From Aulostomus chinensis (lineage: Eukaryota > Chordata > Actinopteri > Syngnathiformes > Aulostomidae): a stretch of 64,000 bases of DNA. Each line of letters opens with the position of its first letter. The first letter of the stretch is position 1. The DNA is taken from contig JBBMOA010000006.1 of NCBI GenBank assembly GCA_037954235.1, forward strand, positions 21,201,041 to 21,265,040. The letters are read 5' to 3'. Shown here in pieces: positions 53,489-64,000 of the stretch. The notes beneath the pieces are model-generated. The model was not told the origin of the DNA and ran no database searches. It saw only the letters and a list, made by a program, of their open reading frames with translations. The position numbers were made by a program, and so were the translations under genes.

Positions 53489-53857
53489 GTGCCTCTGCAC
53501 AAGAAGAAAAAAGATATATCATATACAACAGGAAAAATGAGCAAATACAATGGTTACATCTTAGCAGACCCCTGGACTGGACAAGGAGTAACAGTTGGCC
53601 TGGCCTTCTCTGATGAATATGATGACATAAATAAGTACATAGAAAACATCTGGAACACTGTGTCAAATCCACCTTTGCTCACTGCTTTTGATAATTTCCT
53701 TGATGATTTTGCACACAGATTTGGCAAAACCACCTCAAAGATTTTAATGACAGGGTTAAAATTTGGATTGCCTTTTGTAGTGCCAATAATGGGGTTCTTT
53801 GTGATATTTCTCACGATAAAATGTGTTGTGATCTACAGTTTAAAAATTGTAAAATAG
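53489..53857 (+). pseudogene. Small ORF with a C-terminal membrane segment, ERV 3' end
   Basis: The 122-codon ORF ends in a hydrophobic stretch (FGLPFVVPIMGFFVIFLTIK then CVVIYSLKIVK) preceded by a soluble part without cysteines in obvious pairs. Its place after integrase suggests a transmembrane envelope remnant. I could not identify further envelope features, so the call is tentative. Confidence 0.4.
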
Positions 53858-53935
53858 AGATTTATAGCAGAAAATGATGTGGTCTGTGCCTATAAATTCT
53901 GCTCATAAAAGTTATGAACAAAACCTGCTACAAAG

Positions 53936-54483
53936 GGCAGCCTTGGTGGAATCTGACCCTCACAGGGAACAAGCCCGACTTATTGCCAGCAATGCGAACC
54001 AGACTCTCACTCCTTCGATACAGAGACTTTGTGAGGGGCCATGCATCCCATATTCCTGGGGTACCCCCCACAGGATGCCCCTGGGAACACGGTTATAACC
54101 CTTCTCCAAATCCACAAAGGACATGTGGACCCTAGCGAGGGTGAAGAGCTGATCCATGGATCCACAACTGGGACGAAAACTGCATTGCTCCTCTTAGATC
54201 TGAGAGTGGACAATTGACCTGACCCTCCTCTCTACCCTGGCATAAACCTTCCCGGGGAGGCTGAGGTACTGTGATCCCCCGATAGTTGGAACACACCTTC
54301 TGGTCCCCTTCCTTAAAGATGGGGACCACTCCAAAGGCACTGCACCAGATGTCCATGCAATGTTGCAGAGATGTGTGAGCCAAGACAGCCCTGAAACATC
54401 CAGAGCCTTGAGATACTCAGGGCGGTTCTCATCCACCGCGGGAGCTCTGCTGCTGTGGAGTTGATTCATCACACAGGGACCTG
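53936..54483 (-). pseudogene. Rex3/RTE-like LINE RT fragment, minus strand
   Basis: The readings GLSWLTHLCNIAWTSGAVPL (54380-54330), VRSIVHSQI, RSKRSNAVFVPVVDPWISSS and HMSFVDLEKGYNRVPRGILW (motif A region) match the Rex3-like element at 23722-24535 block for block. Frames are shifted several times. Only the RT N-terminal half is present. It abuts the L2 copy D. Confidence 0.75.
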
Positions 54484-55685
54484 TTTCTAGATTTATGGAG
54501 CTTATTCCAGCAGAGCTTGCTCCCACATCTTGTAACAATAGGCAGTTATGCTGATTTCACCCCCACACAGGTAGACCATCTTGTGGATAGCACTGCAGCA
54601 GCACTCCTTGGGACACTTGATGCCGTAGCTCCCCTGAAAAAGAAGGTTATCAAACATAAAAGAGTAGCTCCCTGGTACAGCCCAAACCTGCGTGCTCTGA
54701 AATAGAAGACCAGACAACTGGAAAGGAAGGCACATTCCAGCCAGCATGAGGAAGACCGCCAAGCCTGGAAGGATAGTTTATTAATATATAAAAAAGAACT
54801 CTGTAATGCTATAAGTGCTGTCTACTCATCTCTAATAGAAAATAATAAGAACAACCCCAGGTTCCTCTTCAACACTGTGGCCAGGCTAACCAAGAACCAT
54901 AGTGCTGTTGAGCCATGCATCCCCCCAACTCTCAGCAGTAACGACTTCCCATCTTTCTTTACTGAAAATATTGTGAATATTAGAACAAAGATTGCCAGTA
55001 ATGGAGCACAGATTACAGTTCCCATAGAAGCACCTCCCTGACTTGGTGCATACTTTCTCTAGTCACAGGTTACGTGCCACAGGCCTTAAAGGTGGCTGTC
55101 ATAAACCCTTTACTTAAAAAAAAACCTTCTCTTGACCCAGATGTATGAGCCAACTATAGGCCATTTTTGACCAGGACCTTTCCTTCAGCTCCCACATAAG
55201 GCATGTGACTAGGTCCGCCTTCTTCCATCTGCGAAGTATCGCTAAGATTAGGAATATCCTTTCCCAGAGTGATGCTGAGAAACTGGTGCATGCATTTATC
55301 ACTTCTAGACTGGACTACTGCAACTCTGTCCTGTAAGGATGTCCCAAAAACTCTCTAAAGCTGGTCCAGAATGCTACAGCGACGGTTTTGACGGGAGTTA
55401 AGAAGAGAGAACACATCTCTCCCACTTTACCTTCTCTCAACTGGCTTCCTGTAGGATCTAGAATCGACTTCAGAGTCCTTCTGCTGACTTATAAGGCTCT
55501 CAATGATAAAGCTTCATCCTATTTGAAATAACTAATTAGTCCCTACTGTCCTACCAGAGCACTCCGCTCCCAGAATGCAGGTCTGTTAGTGATTCCCAGT
55601 ATCCCTAAAAACAGACTGGGAGGTAGATCCTTCAGTTACCGGGCTCCTTCACTGTGGAACCAGCTCTCTCCATGGGTCAGAAAGG
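54484..55685 (+). pseudogene. L2-type LINE copy D, internally deleted relative of copy A
   Basis: The readings track the copy A protein: GSYADFTPTQVDHLVDSTAA, ALLGTLDAVAPLKKKVIKHK, FTENIVNIRTKIASNGA up to about 55040, then a deletion to VTGYVPQALKVAVINPLLKK, then a larger deletion that removes the whole catalytic RT core to FDQDLSFSSHIRHVTRSAFF and HAFITSRLDYCNSVL near 55300, continuing to LWNQLSPWVRK at 55685. The element is dead. Its right end joins directly to a Harbinger MITE. Confidence 0.8.
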
Positions 55686-56186
55686 AATTCACCGCTTGGT
55701 GAACCGAGCTCCTCCAGGGACTCCGTCTGGATAACTGCCGCTTCAAGCGGTATTTTCGGATGACGACTGGCCAGTTTGACGACCTGCTAGCTAGGATCGG
55801 TGACAGAATTTCACGAATGGACACCAATTTATTCAACTGGTTCTTGTAACTTTGACACGTAGTGTCATATAGCACTGGGTTTCCACACGTAGCCACAATC
55901 AACTTGTCCGCCATCTTGTCAGTCACAGTCAGTCAGTCACAGTCAGCCATGATGTCGTGACATCCTCAACGCTGATTGGCTGTCTTGACAAAGTTGAATA
56001 TTTTCAACTTGCGCAAATGGCGAATATTTCGGCTCGCAAATTTCACGCCACGAATATTTCACCAGGCGAATACACGCATTCACCTCATTTGTGTCGCCAG
56101 ACTGAAAATTCACGTCATTCGCGCATTTGCATAGACTTTGAATGGAAACTGTTAGCGCGAATTTGCGTTTGGTGTGAACGCACAGT
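55686..56186. mobile_element. Harbinger MITE, truncated copy (inverse of 30895-31629)
   Basis: Reverse complement of the element at 30895-31629, with the terminal GGTGTGAACGCACAG at 56172-56186 and the same internal blocks (caatcaacttgtccgccatc, tgacagaatttcacgaatgg). The other terminal repeat is missing; the element begins at the L2 junction at 55686. A (CAGT)-rich stretch near 55915-55950 differs from the first copy. Confidence 0.85.
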
Positions 56187-56832
56187 CAGACTCAGTTTTA
56201 TTTGTCACCAAGGGATCGAGCCCAGAGGCAAAATGGAATTACACACTCAATTGGCTGATACAGCTATCACAAACAGTCACAATTATTATAGGTTGATCGT
56301 AATAATGGCACACTTCAGAATTAACGAAAGCACATATACATTTGTTGCGTATGTATGCTACACTTGAGCAGTCCGTTGTCCCAGTGGAGGCAAGTGAGAG
56401 TGAGGCATCGCAGCATGGGCCGCACCACCAAGCCTGGGGGGGGGGGGGGGGTAGGCTGCAGCCAAGGTTGGCGCTGCCACCCCAAGGGAGGTGGAGAGGG
56501 CAAAGGCGGGATTTGGGTAGGAGAAGGGGAGGAGGATGGGGGCAGGGGTTCAGGAGCACAACAGGGGAGGGGAGGATAGTACGTGCCATTTGCGTCACCA
56601 AGGCAGGTGGAGTTCTCCTGGAGGATAAACAATGGGGCAGATGTCCTTCAGTAGCCGATAAGGTTGCTATGTTTGGGTGAGGGCAGAGGAGCACACATTC
56701 CAATCCGTCTTCTCTTTCAGTCTAATCCAATTCATATGAAATAATATTTACTGGTCTTCAACATCACTCTCTTCGCAGAGTAGCCAACTCCTCTGAGATG
56801 GTTTCCATTTTGTGTTTCTGTTCATGAGCTTA
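56187..56832 (-). other. Putative 3' UTR with poly(A) signal, G-rich
   Basis: Follows the membrane-protein ORF on the minus strand. The minus strand has AATAAA at 56203-56198, just before the Harbinger boundary. Between lies a pyrimidine-rich block on the minus strand (G-rich on the plus strand, with a G-run at 56438-56452). The ORFs that appear there in both directions are low-complexity artefacts. Confidence 0.4.
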
Positions 56833-57183
56833 CACAGTCAGTTGTTGCGCCACTCTGCCAACCTTGTTAATTGCGTTGTAGATGACGGTCATGTGTGGAG
56901 ATCCAGATTTGATGGCAGCCGTCGTCTTGCCAATTTTGCGGTATGTAAGGGCACTTCCAAGTTCAAGGAGGAGAAGCCCCACAATCATGAATCCAAATAA
57001 GTAGAGGTCCTCGATGTCCTCCACGGAAAGTGGCGTCAAGCACGCGACACGCCAGCTCCCCCAAGAATTGAAGACATAGTCTGCAGGATGGGTTCTGTCC
57101 GGGCAGGTAAGCTCCTCCGATCCTGATTTCCTTGTTGAAATTATGGTGTCAATAGCGTTGAGAGACCAGCTGATCAATTCCAT
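56833..57183 (-). CDS. Unknown single-pass membrane protein ORF
   Basis: An ATG at 57183 opens a 116-residue frame (MELISWSLNAIDTIISTRKS) that ends at TAA-type stop near 56833. A soluble N-terminal half with two cysteines (LTCPDRTHPADYVFNSWGSW, then VACLTPL) is followed by one hydrophobic segment (DLYLFGFMIVGLLLLELGSA) and a basic tail (YRKIGKTTAAIKSG). Upstream, the sequence tctatcccaacacag preceded by a pyrimidine-rich tract is a good splice acceptor at about 57212, so the ORF may be a last exon. The composition is not low-complexity and the frame is clean. I do not recognise the family; it may belong to an unlisted mobile element. Confidence 0.45.
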
Positions 57184-57309
57184 GAGTAATTTAGGTGGCG
57201 AGTTCACAGCTGTGTTGGGATAGAAGTTGAGACAAAGAATGAGACAGACAGAAGAAGAAGAGGAGGAGAGAGGAGGAGTGTGACCGCTCTCGCTGAGTCC
57301 CAATCCTTG

Positions 57310-57966
57310 CCCTCATGTCCATTCTGCAGCCTTTCAAATGGACAGCAGAGGCCAACATGGCCTTCAAGGCACTCAAGGAGAGCTTTGTGACAGCGCTTGT
57401 CCTCATCCATCCCAACCCTGACTGTCTCTTCATCGTGGAGGTGGCTGCCTTGGACTTAGCATTGGGTGGGTGCTTTCCCAGCCATCTCAGATGGACAATC
57501 TGCTCCAACCTTGTGCATTCTTCTCCAGAAGGCTATCCCAGCAGAACGCAACTATTATGCCGGAAACTGTGAGCTGCTGGCAGTTCATGAGGCTGTGGCT
57601 ATGTGGAGGCACTAGCTTGAGGCTGCCAAACATTCATTCTTTGTCTGGACAAACCACCACAACCTCACTCACATTCGGGCTGCCAAGAGGCTGAATGACC
57701 GCCATGCACGCTGGGCACAGTTCTTCAACCGCTTTGACTATACCCTCTTGTTCAGGCAGTGGGCCTCCACGGTCCTCAACAGGCCTCCTGCAATCACTAC
57801 CTGTCCATGGCTGGCCCTGGTCATCCATAGCCATGGACTGTGATTGGACTGGATTCCCTGCCTCCCAAGGTAACACAGTTGTGTTGACTATTATCGACAG
57901 GTTCTCCAAAGCAGTACACTTTGTCCCTCTCCCTACGGTCATATTCTCTTCTGGATACCATGCCTA
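57310..57966 (+). pseudogene. Gypsy RNase H and integrase fragment
   Basis: The readings PFKWTAEANMAFKALKESFV, VLIHPNPDCLFIVEVAALDL (RNase H start, aspartate altered) and, in another frame, the end of RNase H near 57690 lead into an integrase core in the reading SSIAMDCDWTGFPASQGNTV, then VLTIIDRFSKAVHFVPLPT (catalytic Asp). Between RNase H and the core the zinc-binding domain is deleted. Stops and shifts are many. It resembles the sushi-like gypsy family at 8531-10525 and could be a separate copy. Confidence 0.7.
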
Positions 57967-58689
57967 GAGTAACGGTTAGGCCAAGAGAGCTTACCAGTGT
58001 CTGGAGACCATGCTTTGCTCTGTTGCCACTCGTCAACATACTTTCAGTAGTAAATACCTTTTCTGGGTAGAATTTTTTTAACACTCCATGGCATGTTCTG
58101 TGACAGGTATATCTCTGTTTGAATGCTCCTTGGGCTGTCAACCTCCCTGTGGCTCACGCCTTTTTGTTTTCATCCAGACCCCATGAAGCCAGGAATTCAC
58201 CCAAGCCTTGTGCAATCATCACTGCTATATGGTCATCAGGAAATTAAACCGTTTCTAGGCACTCACTCTTCAGGTTCCATTCCATGTCTATATAACGAAT
58301 CCTCAGGCTGAGATAGTCTTCATATATTCAATTCGACCAGAGGTTTTTACAACTAGGCTGATAAAAGACTGCAAAATAATACGTTACCTTATTTGTTTTT
58401 TCCAGTATTTCACTCATATTTGTGAGAACAACATATCTTACCAACTCCTGGGTTATCATGTTTTCCTCTATGACAAATTACATCAATAATCTGATTTTGA
58501 TCACTGCAAATTCCTACAGGGTGTCCAGTATAAGCATGATATTGCATCCTTTTCTGAATGATAGGAAAGTTTTGCTTCTCAAAACCTCCTCCAAACTTTC
58601 TCCAAGTAAACAAAAGAGCACAGGCGCACGCATGTTATGTACTGAGGCTACTGTAAATGCATATGTGCAGATCTGTTCAGGTTCAGGTT
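57967..58689. other. Unassigned spacer
   Basis: No coding or repeat family recognised. Confidence 0.4.
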
Positions 58690-59541
58690 GGGTCACTACA
58701 GGTCAGTATCGGTCACTGAAAAGATACGCTTGGCAGAGCAGTGTACAGTAAAAAATACCACCAAAGAAATAATGAGCAGCTGAAGTGGCACAACTCATCT
58801 ATGAAGATGCCACTGCAGACTTTTGTCCCAGTGATCTGGATCATGGCTCAAGATTTGAGAGTGGATTATCTGATGATGAGGAGATGTTTTTTCATTGAAT
58901 GGATCCAACTCAAGATGATACAAGACATATATAAGTTGTCACTCTTTCTACAGTACATAATAATATTTGCTACATAATAATATGTTGATTTAGGGACACC
59001 ACAGGGAATCAAAAAAATCCCTTTTGATGAATATGTTATCGTACATAGTTGTGTGTTCTTGTAAAAAGTTGTGTAATTGTATTTTTTTTATTTATGCCTG
59101 TTTCTTTCAAAATGAATCATATTTTTCATCATAAGCAGAATGTTTTTATTTCAGTAAAATGGCTTTTATTCTTGCCATGCACACACCACATGTTTTTGCA
59201 AATTGTGAAGTCACAGAACCTCCCACCATCATGGTGCTTATATTGTCAGATTCCAGGGTGTCCCCCAACTCAATATCCAAAGATATGTGTTCCTTCTATG
59301 ATGAGAAATGTAGAAAATCTAAACATTATGTAATACAAAAAAAAAGTTTTTCCATTTTTTTTAAAGAAAATATATGTAAGTAGTACCAAGTGTATTTATG
59401 GAATATCTGGATAGCATAGACTGTCTTGAAGAAGAAAAAAAGATATAACATGTAGAGATTGACCTTATTATGACCAAGATAATAGCTCAAAAGCTAATGA
59501 TGTAAATTACCCCAAAATCAGCTTGGGTCCCTAAGGGTTAA
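58690..59541 (+). mobile_element. Possible piggyBac-like remnant
   Basis: A reading at 58790-58895 (LIYEDATADFCPSDLDHGSR, FESGLSDDEEMFFH, then stop) has the acidic character of a piggyBac transposase N-terminus. At 59529-59541 the sequence ccctaagggttaa ends in the piggyBac target TTAA preceded by a CCC-type terminus. No transposase core and no matching left end were found. The call is weak; the two signals may be unrelated. Confidence 0.25.
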
Positions 59542-59713
59542 AAAGAAGGTTTTCGGCACTGCTGTTTTGCAAGATGTGCTTGATCATGGAGAATCGCTGC
59601 GGATAAATTCATTGAAGGAGTGTGGTGCTAGACCTTCTCTACCTGTAGAGTGTCACAAGACAACCTTTTTTGTGATTTGGCACTATACAAGTACAACTGA
59701 CTTGACTTGACTA
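59542..59713 (+). mobile_element. LINE 3' UTR, second copy of the family at 50050-50517
   Basis: Carries gatcatggagaatcgctgcg, attcattgaaggagtgtggt and ends cttgacttgac, matching the tail at 50380-50517 with many substitutions. 5'-truncated, non-coding. Confidence 0.7.
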
Positions 59714-62700
59714 AACCTAATTTGTGTTCTTATCTGTTGATCTGAGATTTTCAGCCTTTGTTTAGCTTATTGTCAGCTTCTTACAATAATTGCCTGTCAT
59801 TTTTTGACAATTTTTTCATTGCCTAAAGCAACTCCTTTTGATGTTTTGTTTCTGTTTTTTTTTGTGTTTTCCGAAAAACTTGAATAAATGATTTAAGGGG
59901 CTTTATTTTAAGAAGGCGACAGAAATGGAAATATGTAAAGCTTGACTTGGTTCTCTTTTTTTAGCCTTTAGGCATATCTCGATCTTATTTAACATTTTAC
60001 TTCACAGCTTTGTTTTTCATAAATACAATTCTTCAGAAGGGAACCAGAGAATTCTGCAAGTCTTTAAAATGTTTAAACTTCCATCATATACCACCAAATC
60101 CTACACCACTATTTAAAAAATCTAAAGCCATGGGCTGAGGAAACCCATAGTAATTAACAATAAGTGCTGCAAGCCACAGACAGAGCTACTTGATCAATTT
60201 CCCATATATATTTTCTTCTCTTATCCTCTGTGCACTGATCCATCCATTTGGATGAAATGAAGAAGGATATTTCTGTTTTTTTTGCAACATACTGTATTTA
60301 TGCAGTGATATGCTATATTATTGGAAAGGGAGCTATTTTTACTTCACAGATCTGTATAATGCATCCCTGTGGAGCATAAAACATTAGCTCTACTGTGCAT
60401 ATGTGTATCCCAAAGCATAAGATCACACTAATGGTACTGGCGGATCAGAGTTACATACCACCCACCTGCACTTAAGAGGATAAATCCTCCATCACTTCCC
60501 TTTTAAAATAGACAAAAAAGTATTGTTCCATACACTCTGCCTCACAGTCCCAACAAATGAAGAAGACAGTATCAGCGCGAGTCTCGGCCCAGACTCACAA
60601 CAACGTATTGATGTCCTCCCGCCTTTCACCCTCTAAGTGAGTATAAGGTATCCAGAAGCTCCAAGGTTGGCGCCAGCCTTTGTCTTTTATGCACCGCAAA
60701 CCAGAATTAATTGCAAATCAATCGAACAAAGTACAACTGATCAGTAAACCAATTAGTAATTTTAGCTCTTTGTCCAAGCTTAGCTTTCCTTAGAGTACTG
60801 CTTTATGCTTTTCATTCATATTTCTGCATTCTTATATGAGAAATTTATATTGTGAAGCAACTTGACTATGACCCCTAAAACTACAAAGAAAAGACCAACA
60901 TGTATTTAATTTAGCCTTTAGTATACATTAAAAAATGTTTCCAGTTAAACAAAAATGTATTCTCCATGAAATTCTAAAGCTCTACTGTCTTTTACAGAGG
61001 CACAACACATACTGAGAAACAGACTCTCCAACAGTGAACAGTTTTTCAATGTTTGATGTCTGTGACTGAAAAATAACTTTTAAAAAAACATTTTCAACTG
61101 CCACAAAAAAGTGAATTTGAGTGACTACAATGCTTTAGAGGACAATTACAAGAACACTGCACTGCACTAGGAATTAGTTAAATGATTCATATTTTTGTGG
61201 CAAGCCAGGTAAATGGATATTAGTATTAGTCTCCAAATAAACTGTAGGCATATTTTGGGGTATAACATGAATTGAAGTTACCTAGATTAGCTTCAAAAGC
61301 AGGGACAACACTCAACCACACCTTTTCAACTTAGTGATGCACACCTAATTCTGTCCTTCTCCTATAATTCACCCCTCCCTTCTATCTACCCTTCTGTATT
61401 CTTCTATTTTTCTCCCTTCTTCTACTTCCTCCTCTCCTTTCGGTCCCTGGGGGTCTGTCGTGTTGTGAAATGTCGCCAAACTGCTTTGAGTAAAACAAAG
61501 TGTCTTTGTAAGTCATTAAATGCATTTAGCTGATTGTCTGGCTCTTGCTAGCTAAATAAACCAATCATGTAACCTGACTTTCCTTATAAAACCAATACCA
61601 ATTAAATGGCGTCTCTGGAAAATTGGGTAACATTGGTTTTCTGGTGAGAAAATATGCTGTTTTTGCTTGTTTCTGTAATGATCTTGTTTTAATTTTGTCT
61701 TCTTCGTCTGTCATGTTTTTACCCTCTTCCTGTGCATTCTCATTCAGTATGAAATGGCGATTTTGCCAATGTGTAAATCATGATTTATATTTTATTGTGT
61801 TCATCTTTTATGGAAGCTCCTTCAAGATTTGACCCTTGATGACTAGAGCAACCTTCTGACCGTTAGCCAGGAGTGGTTCATGATGCCCTGGTGATGCATC
61901 CTGACCATCATTGTCTTCCTCCATCTGCAAGGCTTTAAGGAATGCCATGATGTGTTTGTGGGAACTACAGGGAGATGCCCATAGACCTTGAGAGGAAGTG
62001 CTGTCGCCAGGAAATTCTGCGCATTCAGACATACTACATACACAGAACATCACTATACATGGCAAAGCAAGGTAGCCTGGAATGATAACCAGGAATACAG
62101 AAATGTTGCATATAGATCTTTTATCTACTGGCAGCATGTTGAAGTGAGGCAAAGAAACCAGTTAGTTTCCCCCAGCTGCTGTTTGCGGCACATACATCAG
62201 GGTCAAGTGGTGGGACCCACATAGTCAGTACCCTGGCTTTGCACCATAACACTAGGCTTTCAGACACCTGCAGCAGTTTTTCCCAGAAACATGCATCACC
62301 TGGGCATCAAAGGCAGTTCAGACCTGCAATTGCCCAGCCAATCTCAGCCATTTTTATTATTTCTAAATGATCCATGTGATTAAGTTTATAGTTCAGTAAA
62401 CAAAATATCCCAGAACTGTTCTTCTGTTTAAGCTTCATGACTTTTATTTCTGAATTTTCACTTCACTTCTCAAAATCTTGATTTAATTTCATAATTTGGA
62501 CTTTTCAATCTCAGAATGTTACACCCAACCGCCTGTCTAAAGCAAGGTTAGCAGCTGATAGCCCTGCAAATCATCAGCTATGCAGAGAAAATTCTCTTTT
62601 AGAACAACTCTTACACGACCAAACCAAAGAGACTGTCATCATCACTTTTCTCCGTTATTGCAATAGCAAGAGTATGTTGACCTGCAATGTGATACCACAG

Positions 62701-63077
62701 TGTAAGCCGTAAAATCAAAAGAGCATTCCAGTTTATTTGGTGGTATTTTATAATGCAAGTTGCCAACTTTAGCTAAGCTGAGCTGACATGACATTTTATC
62801 ATTATTATAATGACCTATTGTGAGTCTGACTTGGTGTTTCAATGCGTTCACCAATGGCCATCACACATACTCGCTACTGGAAACAAACCCTGTCACCTAC
62901 GGCATAGAGCCACTAATGCTAGAGAGGCAACAGCTCAAGCCTTTAGCCCATGCTAGTAACATTAAATTTGATGGATGGGCATATATGTGACATCACAGGC
63001 AGTAATAAAAACGCATGTCCATAACGGCATGAAAACAAGCGGCTGGAGAAAAACATACAGTGTGATTCTCCTTCACA
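59714..63077. other. Long unassigned AT-rich interval
   Basis: About 3.4 kb with no recognised gene or repeat family. Two overlapping ORFs on opposite strands at 61808-62224 are short and have no motif I can name. A pyrimidine-rich tract lies near 61340-61450. Confidence 0.45.
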
Positions 63078-63458
63078 TATCCATCAATCCATTTTCTACC
63101 GCTTATCCTGTTAAGGGTCACAGGGGGCTGGAGCCTATCCCAGCAGCCTTCGGGCAAGAGGCGGGTTACACCCTGGACGGGTCGCCAGTCCCTCGCAGGG
63201 CCAACTCATATAGACAGACAACCATTCACACCCACAGCCACACCGACGGTCAATTTAGACTATCAGATTAGCCTAGTCCCCTTTTGCATATATTTGCACT
63301 GTGGGAGGAAGCTGGAGTACCCGGAAAGAAAATCCATGTAGGCACAGGGAGGACATGCAAACTCCACATAGAAAGACCCCGTGCTTGAGCCAGGGCTCAA
63401 ACCCGGAACATTCTTGCTGTGAGGTGACAGTGCTAACGACTGCACTATCATGCTGCCC
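63078..63458 (-). mobile_element. tRNA-headed SINE, copy (i)
   Basis: Minus-strand copy: tail near 63078 (atccatcaatccattttcta), conserved body (ggtcgccagtccctcgcagg) and head at 63440-63458 (gcagcatgatagtgcagtcg read on the minus strand). The B-box region is degraded. Confidence 0.85.
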
Positions 63459-64000
63459 TACAACAATAGCTTTTCCTGAAATCTAATAAGACTAAATATT
63501 GTATTTAGTTCCTTTAAAGAGGTACAGTATGTAGAAACTGTCAATGTTTATGACCATTAGGATGTGTAGAAAAACATTGACAGTTATTTACAGACATTAT
63601 TTACAACTAGATTTTGATCCATCAGAAACTAGCAATGACATTTGTTTTGTACATTTTCCCACTTTGTGACAGGTGGGTAAAAGACACAGAGTTATTCTCT
63701 TGCTGTCATGTTAGGCTATTCAGAATAGATAAAAACCCATACAGTAAATGCTGGATGTATTTTAATAATCAGTGATGAGTAGATGCCCTAGTCTGAGAAA
63801 ACATGAAGAGATTGTCACACTCAAGTACAATGAAAATGATGCCTGGGGATGCAAGATTTGTTTTGTATTAATTCCTCTGCCAAATTGCAAGTCAAATTGG
63901 TTCTGTTGAATCAGAGATGCCTGATAACGATGACAGAGGAATTACATGTCTGACAGTCTTATCAGGCACTCAAGTATATCTCATGTCATTCGTATGTACT
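63459..64000. other. Unassigned right flank
   Basis: AT-rich sequence with nothing recognised. Confidence 0.4.

Larger units (their letters stand above)
50560..53870 (+). mobile_element. Endogenous retrovirus fossil
   Basis: Fragments of gag nucleocapsid, protease, the pol linker, reverse transcriptase, RNase H and integrase lie in the normal order on the plus strand, all broken by stops, frameshifts and deletions. No LTR pair was identified. The exact class is not decided; several readings suggest a fish-type retrovirus rather than a gypsy element. A membrane-segment ORF at the 3' end may be an envelope remnant. Nothing here can make a working product. Confidence 0.7.

Noticed and set aside
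61808..62224. Overlapping ORFs of 114 and 78 codons on opposite strands
   Set aside because: No recognised motif, no splice or promoter context; kept as unassigned.
22446..63458. SINE heads as tRNA genes
   Set aside because: The A-box and B-box-like positions exist but no cloverleaf or anticodon stem can be formed, and each is followed by the SINE body.
1..64000. CRISPR array, prokaryotic operon or defence system
   Set aside because: The sequence is eukaryotic (microsatellites, LINEs, SINEs, splice signals); the repeats are dispersed, not regularly spaced.

Overview
The window looks like a piece of a teleost fish genome, and it is almost entirely made of transposable elements in different states of decay. 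The evidence is the mixture of families: a PNMA-type Gag Ty3/gypsy element, a sushi-like gypsy element with its LTR, L2/CR1-, Rex1-, Rex3/RTE- and L1-like non-LTR elements, PIF/Harbinger transposons, a Maverick/Polinton DNA polymerase, an endogenous retrovirus fossil, and about nine copies of a tRNA-headed SINE that ends in an ATGG repeat. I saw no convincing single-copy host gene, no rRNA or tRNA gene and no CRISPR array. Family names are by recognition of protein motifs only; no database search was possible.

Layout. 0.5-3.4 kb: gypsy element with a long PNMA-like gag and broken pol. 3.8-6.1 kb: minus-strand L1 remnant split by an unexplained insert. 6.2-8.4 kb: Harbinger remnant with convergent transposase and Myb-like genes. 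8.5-10.5 kb: 5' LTR and decayed gag-pol of a sushi-like gypsy element. 10.9-22.3 kb: Maverick/Polinton segment with a protein-primed family B DNA polymerase (pPolB) in pieces, split by a Rex1-like LINE that itself holds a 5'-truncated L1, and split again by a second L1 fragment. 22.4-30 kb: SINE, Harbinger scrap, Rex3-like LINE, (TA)n, an orphan LINE-type C-terminal domain and two converging L2/CR1-like LINEs. 30.9-31.6 kb: non-autonomous Harbinger element with TAA duplications. 32.2-40.5 kb: two minus-strand L2-type LINEs, the second with an uninterrupted 1001-codon endonuclease-reverse transcriptase ORF. 41.9-45.4 kb: nothing recognised beyond simple sequence. 45.4-50.5 kb: a 0.7-kb-arm inverted repeat built from SINE and LINE pieces, then a broken L2 and a SINE interrupted by a LINE tail. 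50.5-53.9 kb: endogenous retrovirus fossil. 53.9-58 kb: Rex3-like and L2 pieces, a second Harbinger MITE copy, a minus-strand unknown single-pass membrane-protein ORF and a gypsy RNase H/integrase piece. 58-64 kb: mostly unassigned AT-rich sequence with one more SINE.

How it fits together. These genes do not form a pathway. The interest lies in the order of insertion, which can be read directly from target-site duplications: Maverick polymerase first, Rex1-like LINE into it, L1 into that LINE, and a sister L1 tail into a later part of the same polymerase. Only two long ORFs are uninterrupted enough to call protein-coding as they stand: the PNMA-like gag (566-2005) and the L2 ORF2 (37262-40267). 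A third, the membrane-protein ORF on the minus strand near 57 kb, is short, unrecognised and has splice-acceptor and poly(A) signals.
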